Positions 1 to 7,680 of a stretch of DNA of 64,000 bases are shown here, in pieces. Under the pieces are notes generated by a model that searched no databases, was not told where the DNA came from, and was given only the letters and a program-made list of their open reading frames with translations. The stretch comes from Acidimicrobiaceae bacterium (GTDB lineage: Bacteria > Actinomycetota > Acidimicrobiia > Acidimicrobiales > RAAP-2): the NCBI GenBank assembly GCA_003132165.1, contig PKWW01000045.1:1-64000 (forward strand), written 5' to 3'. The translations under genes were made by a program, and so were the position numbers. Every line of letters begins with the position of its first letter. Position 1 is the first letter of the stretch.

Positions 1-43
1 AACTTGACTTCACTCGGTAGAAATTCTAGAGAGGCCAGCGATC

Positions 44-1054
44 ATGAAGCCAATCAGGATTGGAGTGGTTGGCCTAGGCGTTATGGGTCGACAACATTTG
101 CGGGTGCTACGTGGACTGAGCAAATTCGAGCTGGTTGCGGTGTGCGACCCAAGGATTGATGAGCTTGGCACTCTGGTAGATAGCCCAGGCGGAATTGCTG
201 CTTATAGAGAACCCGAGGGACTCCTTAAGGAAGACTTGGACGCGGTGGTGATTGCGAGCCCCACTTCGATGCATGTTTCTCAGGCCAAGGAGTATCTCCG
301 GGCTGGGATTCATGTCTTGCTCGAAAAGCCGATTGCGCCTGATGTTGTCAGCGGGTCGGAATTGGTGGATGCCGCAAACAGAAGTGGCGTTACGTTGCTC
401 ATTGGTCACGTCGAGCGATTCAACCCGGCCATCGACACGTTGAGGTCTCTGATCACGGATGGAAATCTGGGAAGGGTCCTCTCGATTTCCGCTCGTCGAG
501 TCGGTGTGGCGAGACCCGCGATACCCACGACGGACGTCATCACCGATCTAGCAATCCACGACATTGACATTATGCAATTGCTGACGGGTATGGCCCCAGT
601 AGTTCTGGGGGCTTCCGGCGGTGCTCTGCCCGGCAATAGCCAGACGGACTTCGCTTTTGTGCTGCTCTCGTATGGACCGGTCGCGGCAGCGGTGGAGGCG
701 AATTGGATAACACCATTGAAGAGTCGTCGCCTGAGCGTGACGGGGACGAGCGGATTCGTGGATGTTGACTATGTTCGACAAGAGGTGACGGTCTATGAAG
801 CTCGGATCGATCCCGTTGAGAGCCCCACGACAAACTTCAGCGCCGTGTGGCAGACAGCCGTAGCGAAGCAGGTGTGGGTGGCGCAAGGCGAGCCGTTGGC
901 GAGGGAGCTGCTCCATTTTGCCGATTGCGTACGCGGTACGTGCGCCCCGGCCATTTCGACCGAGCAAGCGCTCGCTGCATTGGCGGCCTGCCAGAGCGCG
1001 ACTGATCAATTTCGTGAAGCGATACCCAGGACGTCAATGGTGCTCAATGGCTAG
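44..1054 (+). CDS. Gfo/Idh/MocA-family sugar dehydrogenase (WbpB/WlbA-like)
   Basis: NAD(P)-dependent oxidoreductase of 336 residues. The N-terminal Rossmann fold opens with GVVGLGVMGRQH (residues 7-18), and the EKP motif of the family (LLEKPIAP) lies near residue 93. The C-terminal half is the usual GFO/IDH/MocA substrate domain. An AGAGAGG-like ribosome site precedes the ATG. Its stop overlaps the start of an acetyltransferase, which overlaps a DegT aminotransferase. That trio matches WbpB-WbpD-WbpE/WlbA-B-C, in which this enzyme oxidises C3 of a UDP-N-acetyl-glucuronate sugar before amination and acetylation. The family is clear. The exact substrate is inferred from the neighbours. Confidence 0.88.
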   Translation: MKPIRIGVVGLGVMGRQHLRVLRGLSKFELVAVCDPRIDELGTLVDSPGGIAAYREPEGLLKEDLDAVVIASPTSMHVSQAKEYLRAGIHVLLEKPIAPDVVSGSELVDAANRSGVTLLIGHVERFNPAIDTLRSLITDGNLGRVLSISARRVGVARPAIPTTDVITDLAIHDIDIMQLLTGMAPVVLGASGGALPGNSQTDFAFVLLSYGPVAAAVEANWITPLKSRRLSVTGTSGFVDVDYVRQEVTVYEARIDPVESPTTNFSAVWQTAVAKQVWVAQGEPLARELLHFADCVRGTCAPAISTEQALAALAACQSATDQFREAIPRTSMVLNG

Positions 1055-1631
1055 CGTTGCGCGCTCGGACCGCCTTCTTGAAGGTGAGAACTCCGTATTT
1101 GTGGCCTCTACGGCCATTGTCGAGGAGGGGGCGGTTCTCGGCGTGGGCGTCAAGGTCTGGCACTTCACCCAGGTCCGAAGGGGTGCAACCATCGGGAACG
1201 ACACCATCATCGGGAAAGCCTGCTTCATCGACGAGTTCGTCGTGATAGGTGAAGGGTCGAAGATCCAAAATGGGTCTGAGATCTACGCACCGTCATCAAT
1301 TGACAGGGGGGTGTTTGTGGGCCCCCACGTTGTGCTGACCAATGATCTTCATCCGCGCGCAATGGCCCAGGACGGATCGACGATAGGGGCAGAAGACTGG
1401 ACGGCAACTGGCTGCGTCATCGAGGAGGGTGCCGCAATCGGGGCCGGATCAGTAATAGTTTGCACGAGCGTCGGCGCCTGGGCGCTCGTGGGTGCTGGAA
1501 GTGTCGTGACGCGCCCGGTACCACCCCATGCGTTGGTCGTCGGGAACCCGGCCCGCCAGATCGGTTGGGCATGTTTTTGCGGATCGCGCGTTGAAGGTGT
1601 GTGTTCAAGCTGTGGGTGGAGCTCGCCATGA
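1047..1631 (+). CDS. Hexapeptide-repeat N-acetyltransferase (WbpD-like)
   Basis: Left-handed beta-helix acetyltransferase of about 194 residues, built from repeated hexapeptides such as AIVEEGAVLG, ATIGNDTIIG and AAIGAGSVIV. The ATG at 1047 overlaps the upstream stop by 8 bases and gives the length typical of WbpD/WlbB. A longer reading in the same frame would run back into the dehydrogenase gene. After the family's GNPARQIGW the C-terminus carries CFCG and CSSCG, a possible zinc knuckle. The predicted role is acetyl-CoA-dependent N-acetylation of the 3-amino group made by the next gene. It lies in one operon with its neighbours. Confidence 0.87.
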   Translation: MASVARSDRLLEGENSVFVASTAIVEEGAVLGVGVKVWHFTQVRRGATIGNDTIIGKACFIDEFVVIGEGSKIQNGSEIYAPSSIDRGVFVGPHVVLTNDLHPRAMAQDGSTIGAEDWTATGCVIEEGAAIGAGSVIVCTSVGAWALVGAGSVVTRPVPPHALVVGNPARQIGWACFCGSRVEGVCSSCGWSSP

Positions 1632-2722
1632 TAGGGATATCCAAATTGTCCCTTGGTCGCGCCGAGGAAGATGCGGCGTTGCGGGTTCTGCGGACGGGTC
1701 AACTCGCGATGGGACCAGAGACCCAAAGCGTGGAGACCGAATTCTCGAAGAGATTCGGTGGCGCCGATTGCATCGCGGTGTCAAATGGCACGGTGGCGAT
1801 AACACTCGCGTTGGCGGCGATGGGCGTGGGTCCAGGCGACGAGGTCATCACGACGGCGTTTTCCTTCATCGGGACCATTGAGCCGATCATCCAACTGGGA
1901 GCCAAGCCGGTGTTCGCTGACGTTGATCTCAGCACTGCGAATATCGATGTTGACAACATCGAACCGTTGATTACGGACAGGACCAAGGCGATCTTGCCCG
2001 TTCACCTCTATGGGCGCCCCGTAGACCTCGCGGCAATTCGCAAGATCTCCAGGGATTACAGGATTCCAGTTCTCGAGGACGCGTGCCAGGCGATCGGTTC
2101 GTCAGACGCAAACACTGGCGAAATTGGTGGCTCGGGTACTGCGGTGTTTTCATTTTACGGAAGCAAGAATATTGCCTGTGGCGAAGGGGGCCTTGTCGCA
2201 ACCGACGATTCATCCATTGGAGAGCGGGTTCGATTGCTTCGAAGTCACGGTTCGATTGAGACCTACCGTCACAAGATCGTGGGGTACAACGCAAGAATGA
2301 CGGATCTCCAGGCCGCCGTGCTTCGCGTCCAACTTGAATCTCTCGACACGGTCACTGAGGGGCGTCAGTTGAATGCGGCGTATTATCAGGAGTCAATTGT
2401 CAATGACGCGATACTGCTGCCTCCAGTGAACAACGAGAAAAGCACGAGTTGCTTCCATCAGTACACGATCAGGCTTTCGAGCCAGGCTCATCGAAACGAC
2501 CTGCAGACGTGGGCATCACAACACGAAGTCGAGACGAGGGCGTACTACCCCTACTCCCTGTCGGGTCACCCAGTGGTGGAGAACCTTGGGATTGGATCCC
2601 TTTGTCAGAACGCCGACGACCTCTCCAACGTTGTGCTGTCCATACCTGTGAGAGAGACGCTGACGATCGAGGAGAAGGCGAAGATCGTTGAAGTTCTCAG
2701 TACCTGGGAACCGAGGGACTAG
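1628..2722 (+). CDS. DegT/DnrJ/EryC1 PLP-dependent sugar aminotransferase (WbpE-like)
   Basis: Aminotransferase of 364 residues in the sugar aminotransferase family. Visible signatures are SNGTVAITLALAAMG for phosphate binding, EDACQAIG, and the SFYGSKNIACGEGG segment whose lysine forms the PLP Schiff base. The ATG at 1628 overlaps the acetyltransferase stop as ATGA, which decides the start. It probably installs the 3-amino group on the oxidised UDP-sugar. Together with the two genes upstream it forms a WbpB/D/E-like module. The later epimerase and earlier 6-dehydrogenase steps are not in this window. Confidence 0.88.
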   Translation: MIGISKLSLGRAEEDAALRVLRTGQLAMGPETQSVETEFSKRFGGADCIAVSNGTVAITLALAAMGVGPGDEVITTAFSFIGTIEPIIQLGAKPVFADVDLSTANIDVDNIEPLITDRTKAILPVHLYGRPVDLAAIRKISRDYRIPVLEDACQAIGSSDANTGEIGGSGTAVFSFYGSKNIACGEGGLVATDDSSIGERVRLLRSHGSIETYRHKIVGYNARMTDLQAAVLRVQLESLDTVTEGRQLNAAYYQESIVNDAILLPPVNNEKSTSCFHQYTIRLSSQAHRNDLQTWASQHEVETRAYYPYSLSGHPVVENLGIGSLCQNADDLSNVVLSIPVRETLTIEEKAKIVEVLSTWEPRD

Positions 2723-2823
2723 CGAACCCCGACGCCGAACGTCTCTGCTTACCGGTCGATAACTCCGGGGTCAGCAGTCGGCCCATGGTACGGCGAAACT
2801 CGTCGCACCCTTGGCGCCCCGTG

Positions 2824-3357
2824 TCAGACGAGCCAGTCATCGACCGAAGCGACGCCACTGGCGTAGTGATCTCGCACAATGTCCTGAATACGGCGAATTG
2901 TCTTCTCTAACTGGTCTCTTCGCTCACAGAGCGCGCGTCGTTGCTCCTTCACGCGAACGAGCAGACTGGAAACAACGTCAAGGTCTGCGAGGTCACTGCT
3001 GGCGAGCTCGGCGTGCAGATTGAGCAGTTGTGTCGAATCTTCATTGACGAGTTTGTCCGCTGCGGCGACTGAGGCGGACGCGTCGGGCGAGAGCGACCAT
3101 CCTCCACCTACCCACGCGGTTGTGAGCATCTCGGGCATCTCATCGACGAGCCCCTGCAGGACTTCTTCTGTTGACGCCGCCCAACATCGATTCAGTATCC
3201 GCAGATCGAGTGAAAGCACACCAATGGCGTAGGAGACCGATACCGACCGGCGAACGAGTTCGCCGCGAATCTGGCGAAGTTTCTGCGTAGGCATCGAAAC
3301 GTTGACGTCTGCCGAGTGACGAAGAAGTTCGTCTATCGCATCGAGGTCGTCATCCAT
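2824..3357 (-). CDS. Uncharacterised alpha-helical protein next to flagellar cluster
   Basis: About 177 residues and rich in charged helices. The last third (QRRALCERRDQLEKTIRRI) looks like a coiled coil. No signal peptide or membrane segment is visible. I place the start at the ATG at 3355-3357, because on the minus strand a TATTAT -10-like box ends 8 bases before it, as expected for a leaderless actinobacterial message. A TTG at 3417 would add 20 residues but overlap a rightward promoter. It is convergent with the sugar operon and divergent from the flagellin-glycosylation unit. I do not recognise the family. A regulator or flagellar accessory role is only a guess. Confidence 0.6.
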   Translation of the reverse strand: MDDDLDAIDELLRHSADVNVSMPTQKLRQIRGELVRRSVSVSYAIGVLSLDLRILNRCWAASTEEVLQGLVDEMPEMLTTAWVGGGWSLSPDASASVAAADKLVNEDSTQLLNLHAELASSDLADLDVVSSLLVRVKEQRRALCERRDQLEKTIRRIQDIVRDHYASGVASVDDWLV

Positions 3358-3413
3358 AGACCGCAATAATAGGGGAATTGGTGAAAATTTCTCATAATTT
3401 GTCTGTGAGACTC

Positions 3414-3441
3414 TCAAGTATCTTCACGTGTGGTCCGTCAT
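3414..3441 (+). promoter_or_regulatory. Sigma28-like promoter, copy 1
   Basis: CTCTCAA (TCAA at 3414-3417), then 16 bases, then TCCGTCAT (3434-3441). The CGT lies exactly 18 bases after TCAA, as in five other copies in this window. It points right towards the 112-residue ORF and the glycosyltransferase. The region just upstream is AT-rich. Confidence 0.6.
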
Positions 3442-3448
3442 TGCCTTA

Positions 3449-3787
3449 GTGCACACCGACGTTCTTGACCAGCGCGTGACTGCGGCAATTCAGACGTACA
3501 ACGCGTCGGACCAGATCAGCGCGCCCTTGAAGCCACTTGAATCGACCGTGCGGCCAACGGATCTGGTCATTTCGCTGGGTAATTTCTTGAGCGGCGCGAC
3601 CGGGGCGGGATTGGGGACCGATTCCGGGGCAGAAGTAGCCCATCACCAGGTAAATAGAGCGTTCAAGTCCGCCAGTCACCGAGGTGGAGCGCTCGAGCGC
3701 GGCAATTTCGTCGACATCGCGAACAATCAAGACGGGGTACGCCACGGTCAGGTGTTCAGGAGGATTTCACGGGGGCCGGGAAGTTGA
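3449..3787 (+). CDS. Possible leaderless small protein (112 aa), unknown
   Basis: This reading frame starts at a GTG 7 bases after the -10 part of the copy-1 promoter. That is almost the same geometry as the flgN start behind copy 6. It ends in a TGA overlapping the TTG start of the glycosyltransferase gene (TTGA), which suggests translational coupling. In the stretch I checked, roughly three quarters of codons end in G or C, as in neighbouring genes. The protein has no recognised domain. A 99-residue frame on the opposite strand (3446-3745) also looks coding, so strand choice is not certain. The segment could instead be a long untranslated leader. Confidence 0.38.
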   Translation: MHTDVLDQRVTAAIQTYNASDQISAPLKPLESTVRPTDLVISLGNFLSGATGAGLGTDSGAEVAHHQVNRAFKSASHRGGALERGNFVDIANNQDGVRHGQVFRRISRGPGS

Positions 3788-6585
3788 GCAAGATTCTGCC
3801 GGAACTTCTTCTTTCAGTGTGTCTCATTGTGAAGAACGAAGAGGAGATGCTCGGCGCATGTCTCGAGTCAGTGACGGGTCTGGTTGACGAGATCGTGGTC
3901 TACGACACGGGCTCGACCGATCGCACTATCGAGATCGCTCGCAGCGCGGGGGCCAAGGTGATCGAAGGCTATTGGGATGACGACTTCGCCCGAGCCCGAA
4001 ATGCAGCGCTGGAGCATGCGATCGGCGAATGGGTACTGACGCTTGACGCCGATGAGACCTTCATTTGCGATCCCCAGTCCATACGGCACATCTTGTCCGA
4101 CCGCCGTTCGGACCTGGAAGCGTTCCTTGTGGCTATCGAGAACCTTGAGGGTGCGGGAAACGCTCGATCGGTCCACACCTCGACTCGAGTGGTTCGACGT
4201 ACCGCCGGAACGTGGCGCCATCGATTGCACGAGCAGATTGGATCCAGCGATAATTCGGGCCGTGACCTGCGAACGGGCTACCTGAGCGGCGTTCGAATCA
4301 TTCATCGAGGGTACACCCCTGAGGTAATGGCATCGAAGAACAAAGCGGAGCGCAATCTCGCACTCGCGAAGGCCGCTTTAGACGATGATGAGTTGGGCAG
4401 GCCGTACGCGCTGATGAACTACGGCCGCTCGCTCGCAATGGCGGGTCGAAGCGAAGAGGCGATAGAGGCGCTCCGTGAGACGGCGACGTTGTCGGAGAAT
4501 TTGTTCATTCTGCGAATGGTCAATCTGACTCTGGCGAATATCCTGGTGCGTCTCGGACGCTTCGAAGAAGCGCTCGGGCAGGTCACCGAGTTACGACGCA
4601 TCTCAACGAGCCAGATTGCCGCCGACATCGTTGAAGGCCGTGCGCGCATAGGCATGGGTGAAAATGAGCGAGGACTTGCCATATTGGCACGAGTTCCGCT
4701 TCGGGGACGTGACGACGACGCGATGGAATACGCCGCCCACATGCTCGCGGCAATTCGAGGTGAAGCCCTCGCTTCACTCGGTCGATTCAGTGAGGCCGCG
4801 GACATCGTGCTTGATGCGGTACGCACCGATGGGGTGCTGGAGGCGGACCTTGGCGAACTCGTCCTTTGGCTGGTGACGGCCGGCCGACACGCCTCAGAGA
4901 TAGCGCAGGCCCTCGATATTGACGATCTGATCACGGTCCTCGGGCGAGCGCTGCGTCTCGAACCCTCCGACGGCGACGCGATTCTGGAGGGGGTGTTCCA
5001 AAGATTTCCTGACCGTCTCGAACCGCTCGCTGCGGCGGGCCGCATCGCTCCGCGCCTCACCATCGAGAGAGCGCTCGTCTGGTCCTCGAGATTGCGCATA
5101 CGAGGCCTGGCAAGCGCCTGCCCTCTCGTGGCGATGAGCAACGATGTCGCCCTGGACCCTCGAGTGCGGATACTCGCAGGAGCGGTGGCATTCGGAAGCT
5201 TTGGCGAGCGAGCAGTCGTCAACTCGGTGCACCAAGCGCGTAGCGAGCTCGAGCCGCTGGCTCTCCAGGAGTCAACTGAGCAGATTCTTCGCCTGGCCCC
5301 GGGACTACTGGAGGCCGAGCACGTTGAACTGGCGACACCGAGCGATGACGCGCCACTCGCCGCCACCGGTTCAGTCGCGCGCGGACGCGCAATGCGCTCG
5401 CGCTCGCCTCTGGTGCCAGTGTGTGCGGTCACGAAACGCGGTGGTGTCAACATTGTCGGCGCTTTTCAGAGTGCTTCGGTGGAAGGCGAGATTGCCCGTG
5501 CCATCGCGATTGCGCTGGCCAATCACGGCTACTCAGTCTCGTCGACGAACTACAGCCCTGGTGACCTCGCGGGACCGGTGGAGTGGAGCCACCACGATGA
5601 CGGGGATCACCCCTTTGACAAGACGCTGCTCGTCATCACGCCCGAGGAACTCGCCGATTACGTGCTGGATAACGGCACGTCGCCATTTGAGGATCGCTAC
5701 GTGATCGGTGTATGGCGGTCGGATTTCGATAGTCCAACGCCGATGATGGCGCTCACCGCTCAATTGGTTCGCGAGATCTGGGTGCCGAGCAAGTTCGCGG
5801 CGCAAGTGGTCGCGCGAGCGACCGATCGCCTCATCGTCAAGATGCCACTCCCCGTGGGTGCGACTTGGGGGGAGTCTCGACCGCCTCTCGAGCCGACGGG
5901 GACCGTGTTCCTGGCGAGTGTCGACTACGCCACTGGTTTCCATCGTCAGAACCCGTTGGGTGTGGTGGAGTCCTTCTGCAAGGCGTTTCGTCGGGCGCAG
6001 GGTCCCCATCTAGTCATCGAAACCGCTCACGCGGCGCAGTATCCGTTGGAACACGAGATGCTGATGAACGCCGTCGCTGATCGATCTGACATCGCCGTGC
6101 TTGAGAGGTTTGATGGCGCGACTGGGCGAATTATCCATGAATGGGGAGCCGAGCAATCGTGCTTCGTGTCACTGCACCGCAGTGAGGGGACGGGACTCGC
6201 GTTGGCACGAGCCATCAACGCGGGAGTTGTCGCAATAGTCACGGCACATTCGTACGGTGCGGAGATGCTGGGGGAACGTGACAGCTATCAAGTTCCTTTC
6301 ACGCTGGAGAAGATTCCTGCGATTGATGGATATCCAGTCACGGGGGAGCAGTGGGTGCAGCCGGACCTCGAGCGAGCAGCGAGCGCGATGCGCTCGGTGG
6401 CTGAAGGTACCAAGCTCGCCAAGCTCAAAGCGAGGAGGATGCGCGAAATAAGGCAGAGACTGGTCTCGACCTCGCAGTCAGTTCGAGCGATGCGCGAGCG
6501 GCTCTCGGCGATTGATGATCTTCGCTACGCGAACACCGTGAGCGACCAGGATCGTGGCGCGAAGATCTTGCCAGTCACGAATTGA
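3784..6585 (+). CDS. Two-domain glycosyltransferase (GT2 + TPR + GT-B), probable flagellin glycosyltransferase
   Basis: 933 residues. Residues 9-200 form a family-2 glycosyltransferase (SVCLIVKNEEEML, YDTGSTDRT, and the DxD-like LDADETF). Residues about 200-360 contain TPR-like helical repeats (YGRSLAMAGRSEEAIEALRE). Residues about 545-880 look like a GT-B (GT4-type) transferase, with HRSEGTGLALARAINAG as the nucleotide-sugar-binding region. The TTG start overlaps the upstream stop. A perfect AGGAGG lies 20 bases before it, which is unusually far. The next gene is flagellin, and amino-sugar genes lie upstream, so flagellin glycosylation is the best role. Acceptor and donor are not proven by sequence. 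Confidence 0.85.
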   Translation: MSKILPELLLSVCLIVKNEEEMLGACLESVTGLVDEIVVYDTGSTDRTIEIARSAGAKVIEGYWDDDFARARNAALEHAIGEWVLTLDADETFICDPQSIRHILSDRRSDLEAFLVAIENLEGAGNARSVHTSTRVVRRTAGTWRHRLHEQIGSSDNSGRDLRTGYLSGVRIIHRGYTPEVMASKNKAERNLALAKAALDDDELGRPYALMNYGRSLAMAGRSEEAIEALRETATLSENLFILRMVNLTLANILVRLGRFEEALGQVTELRRISTSQIAADIVEGRARIGMGENERGLAILARVPLRGRDDDAMEYAAHMLAAIRGEALASLGRFSEAADIVLDAVRTDGVLEADLGELVLWLVTAGRHASEIAQALDIDDLITVLGRALRLEPSDGDAILEGVFQRFPDRLEPLAAAGRIAPRLTIERALVWSSRLRIRGLASACPLVAMSNDVALDPRVRILAGAVAFGSFGERAVVNSVHQARSELEPLALQESTEQILRLAPGLLEAEHVELATPSDDAPLAATGSVARGRAMRSRSPLVPVCAVTKRGGVNIVGAFQSASVEGEIARAIAIALANHGYSVSSTNYSPGDLAGPVEWSHHDDGDHPFDKTLLVITPEELADYVLDNGTSPFEDRYVIGVWRSDFDSPTPMMALTAQLVREIWVPSKFAAQVVARATDRLIVKMPLPVGATWGESRPPLEPTGTVFLASVDYATGFHRQNPLGVVESFCKAFRRAQGPHLVIETAHAAQYPLEHEMLMNAVADRSDIAVLERFDGATGRIIHEWGAEQSCFVSLHRSEGTGLALARAINAGVVAIVTAHSYGAEMLGERDSYQVPFTLEKIPAIDGYPVTGEQWVQPDLERAASAMRSVAEGTKLAKLKARRMREIRQRLVSTSQSVRAMRERLSAIDDLRYANTVSDQDRGAKILPVTN

Positions 6586-6605
6586 ATATTTAATCTGCGA
6601 CCCTC

Positions 6606-6633
6606 TCAACTCTGATCATGAGTGGTCCGTAGT
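6606..6633 (+). promoter_or_regulatory. Sigma28-like promoter, copy 2 (flagellin)
   Basis: TCAA at 6606-6609, 16 bases, then TCCGTAGT at 6626-6633. This leaves a leader of about 60 bases before the flagellin ATG. An AT-rich stretch lies directly upstream. It matches the other copies in box sequence and exact spacing. Confidence 0.75.
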
Positions 6634-6645
6634 TGAAGTTGGAGC

Positions 6646-6665
6646 AAGGAAGCTCCAGCTTCCTT
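6646..6665 (+). promoter_or_regulatory. Flagellin leader hairpin with GGA motifs (possible CsrA site)
   Basis: AAGGAAGC (6646-6653) pairs perfectly with GCTTCCTT (6658-6665) around a TCCA loop. GGA occurs in the 5' arm, just upstream (TTGGAGC), just downstream (AGGGAAG) and in the Shine-Dalgarno AGGAGG at 6686-6691. In Bacillus, CsrA represses flagellin by binding a leader hairpin and the Shine-Dalgarno. csrA and fliW are both present in this window. Confidence 0.5.
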
Positions 6666-6700
6666 AGGGAAGTATTAACGTCATCAGGAGGACAGAGCCC

Positions 6701-7531
6701 ATGTCGGGACTTTTAATTAATTACAATGCGGCTGCGGTAGCGGCTTACAACAACTTGGACTCAACGAGCACAAGTTTGACTCAGACAGTTGGCGAACTAT
6801 CGTCCGGCTTGCAGATTCAGTCGGCTGCGGATAACCCTGCGGGGTACGTGGTCGGTCAATCACTGCAGATGGAGGCCAATGGTTACACCCAGGCGATCAG
6901 CAATGCCCAGTCTGCAGTCTCCGTGCTGCAGACCGCGCAAGGAGCACTTGGTCAGGAAGCAACCATTCTTCAGACCATGAACACCCTGGCGACTCAGGCC
7001 GCCAACGGTGGTTCGCAGAGCTCCACTTCGTTGACGGCAACCCAGGCGGAGTTCACGTCGTTGACGAATCAACTCGACCAGATTGCTTCGAGCACGAACT
7101 ACGCGAAGACGAACTTGTTGGATGGGAGTTACACGGGTCAGGTGTTCCAGGTCGGGCCATACAATTCAACGTCGAACCAGATCACCGTTTCGATTGGCGC
7201 CGCGGGTTCAACGGCTCTCTCCGTTAATGGGCTGAGCCTCACAACGTTGACGGGTGCTCAGGCTGCGATGAGTGCGGTTCAGACCGCAATCGCCGCAGTT
7301 GCCAACATGGCCGCTGGTGTGGGTGCGACTCAGAATGAAGTCACCGCAGTATCGGCGAACCTCACCACCGCCCAGCAGAACATCCAGTCAGCACACGCGA
7401 ACCTCGTCGATGTCAACGTCGCGCAGATGACATCACAGTTCACGTCCCAACAGATTCTCGAGCAGGCGGGTGTATCAATTCTGGCCCAAGCGAGTCAGCT
7501 GCCGAGCCTGGCGCAGAAGCTGTTGCCGTAA
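6701..7531 (+). CDS. fliC: Flagellin
   Basis: 276 residues. The conserved N-terminal D0/D1 segment (VGELSSGLQIQSAADNPAGY, residues 31-50) and C-terminal D1/D0 segment (VNVAQMTSQFTSQQILEQAG) frame a short serine/threonine-rich centre, so the filament subunit lacks large D2/D3 domains. AGGAGG lies 9 bases before the ATG. Its own sigma28-like promoter and a structured leader precede it. The serine/threonine-rich exposed part gives possible O-glycosylation sites for the adjacent glycosyltransferase. It is a monocistron or reads through weak hairpins into fliD. Confidence 0.95.
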   Translation: MSGLLINYNAAAVAAYNNLDSTSTSLTQTVGELSSGLQIQSAADNPAGYVVGQSLQMEANGYTQAISNAQSAVSVLQTAQGALGQEATILQTMNTLATQAANGGSQSSTSLTATQAEFTSLTNQLDQIASSTNYAKTNLLDGSYTGQVFQVGPYNSTSNQITVSIGAAGSTALSVNGLSLTTLTGAQAAMSAVQTAIAAVANMAAGVGATQNEVTAVSANLTTAQQNIQSAHANLVDVNVAQMTSQFTSQQILEQAGVSILAQASQLPSLAQKLLP

Positions 7532-7538
7532 GCAGAAT

Positions 7539-7621
7539 ACCCGGCACATAGCGTCCGGGTTTCGACAATCGTCACATCGTGAGTGCATCCCCGATCTCGG
7601 TTCATTGAGAGGGGTGCACTC
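7539..7621 (+). terminator. Two inverted repeats after flagellin
   Basis: ACCCGG (7539-7544) pairs with CCGGGT (7555-7560). A longer repeat, GAGTGCATCCCC (7581-7592), pairs with GGGGTGCACTC (7611-7621) with one bulge. There is no clear T-run. They may weaken transcription into fliD or protect the abundant flagellin message. Confidence 0.4.
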
Positions 7622-7680
7622 GCGATGTGCACCACGATCAGCAAGACCACAACAACGGAGTCAAGAGTGGGGAGTGGCAG

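Noticed and set aside
1..43. Promoter TTGACT-17-TAGAGA before the first gene
   Set aside because: The would-be -10 box coincides with the ribosome site GAGAGG of the first gene, so both cannot be right. The region is too close to the window edge to judge.
2824..3357. RsiG-like c-di-GMP-responsive anti-sigma factor
   Set aside because: The C-terminal helix has glutamate and glutamine with spacing like the RsiG motif E(x3)S(x2)R(x3)Q(x3)D, but the serine, arginine and aspartate positions are not met in any register. A partner for FliA is attractive but unsupported.
3428..3448. Start of the small ORF at the GTG at 3428
   Set aside because: It lies inside the spacer of promoter copy 1, so it would not be transcribed from it.
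3446..3745. Minus-strand gene of 99 residues opposite the small ORF
   Set aside because: It reads plausibly, but G/C at third codon positions is lower than on the plus strand, it has no neighbour coupling, and the plus strand has a promoter and a coupled stop. Not fully excluded.
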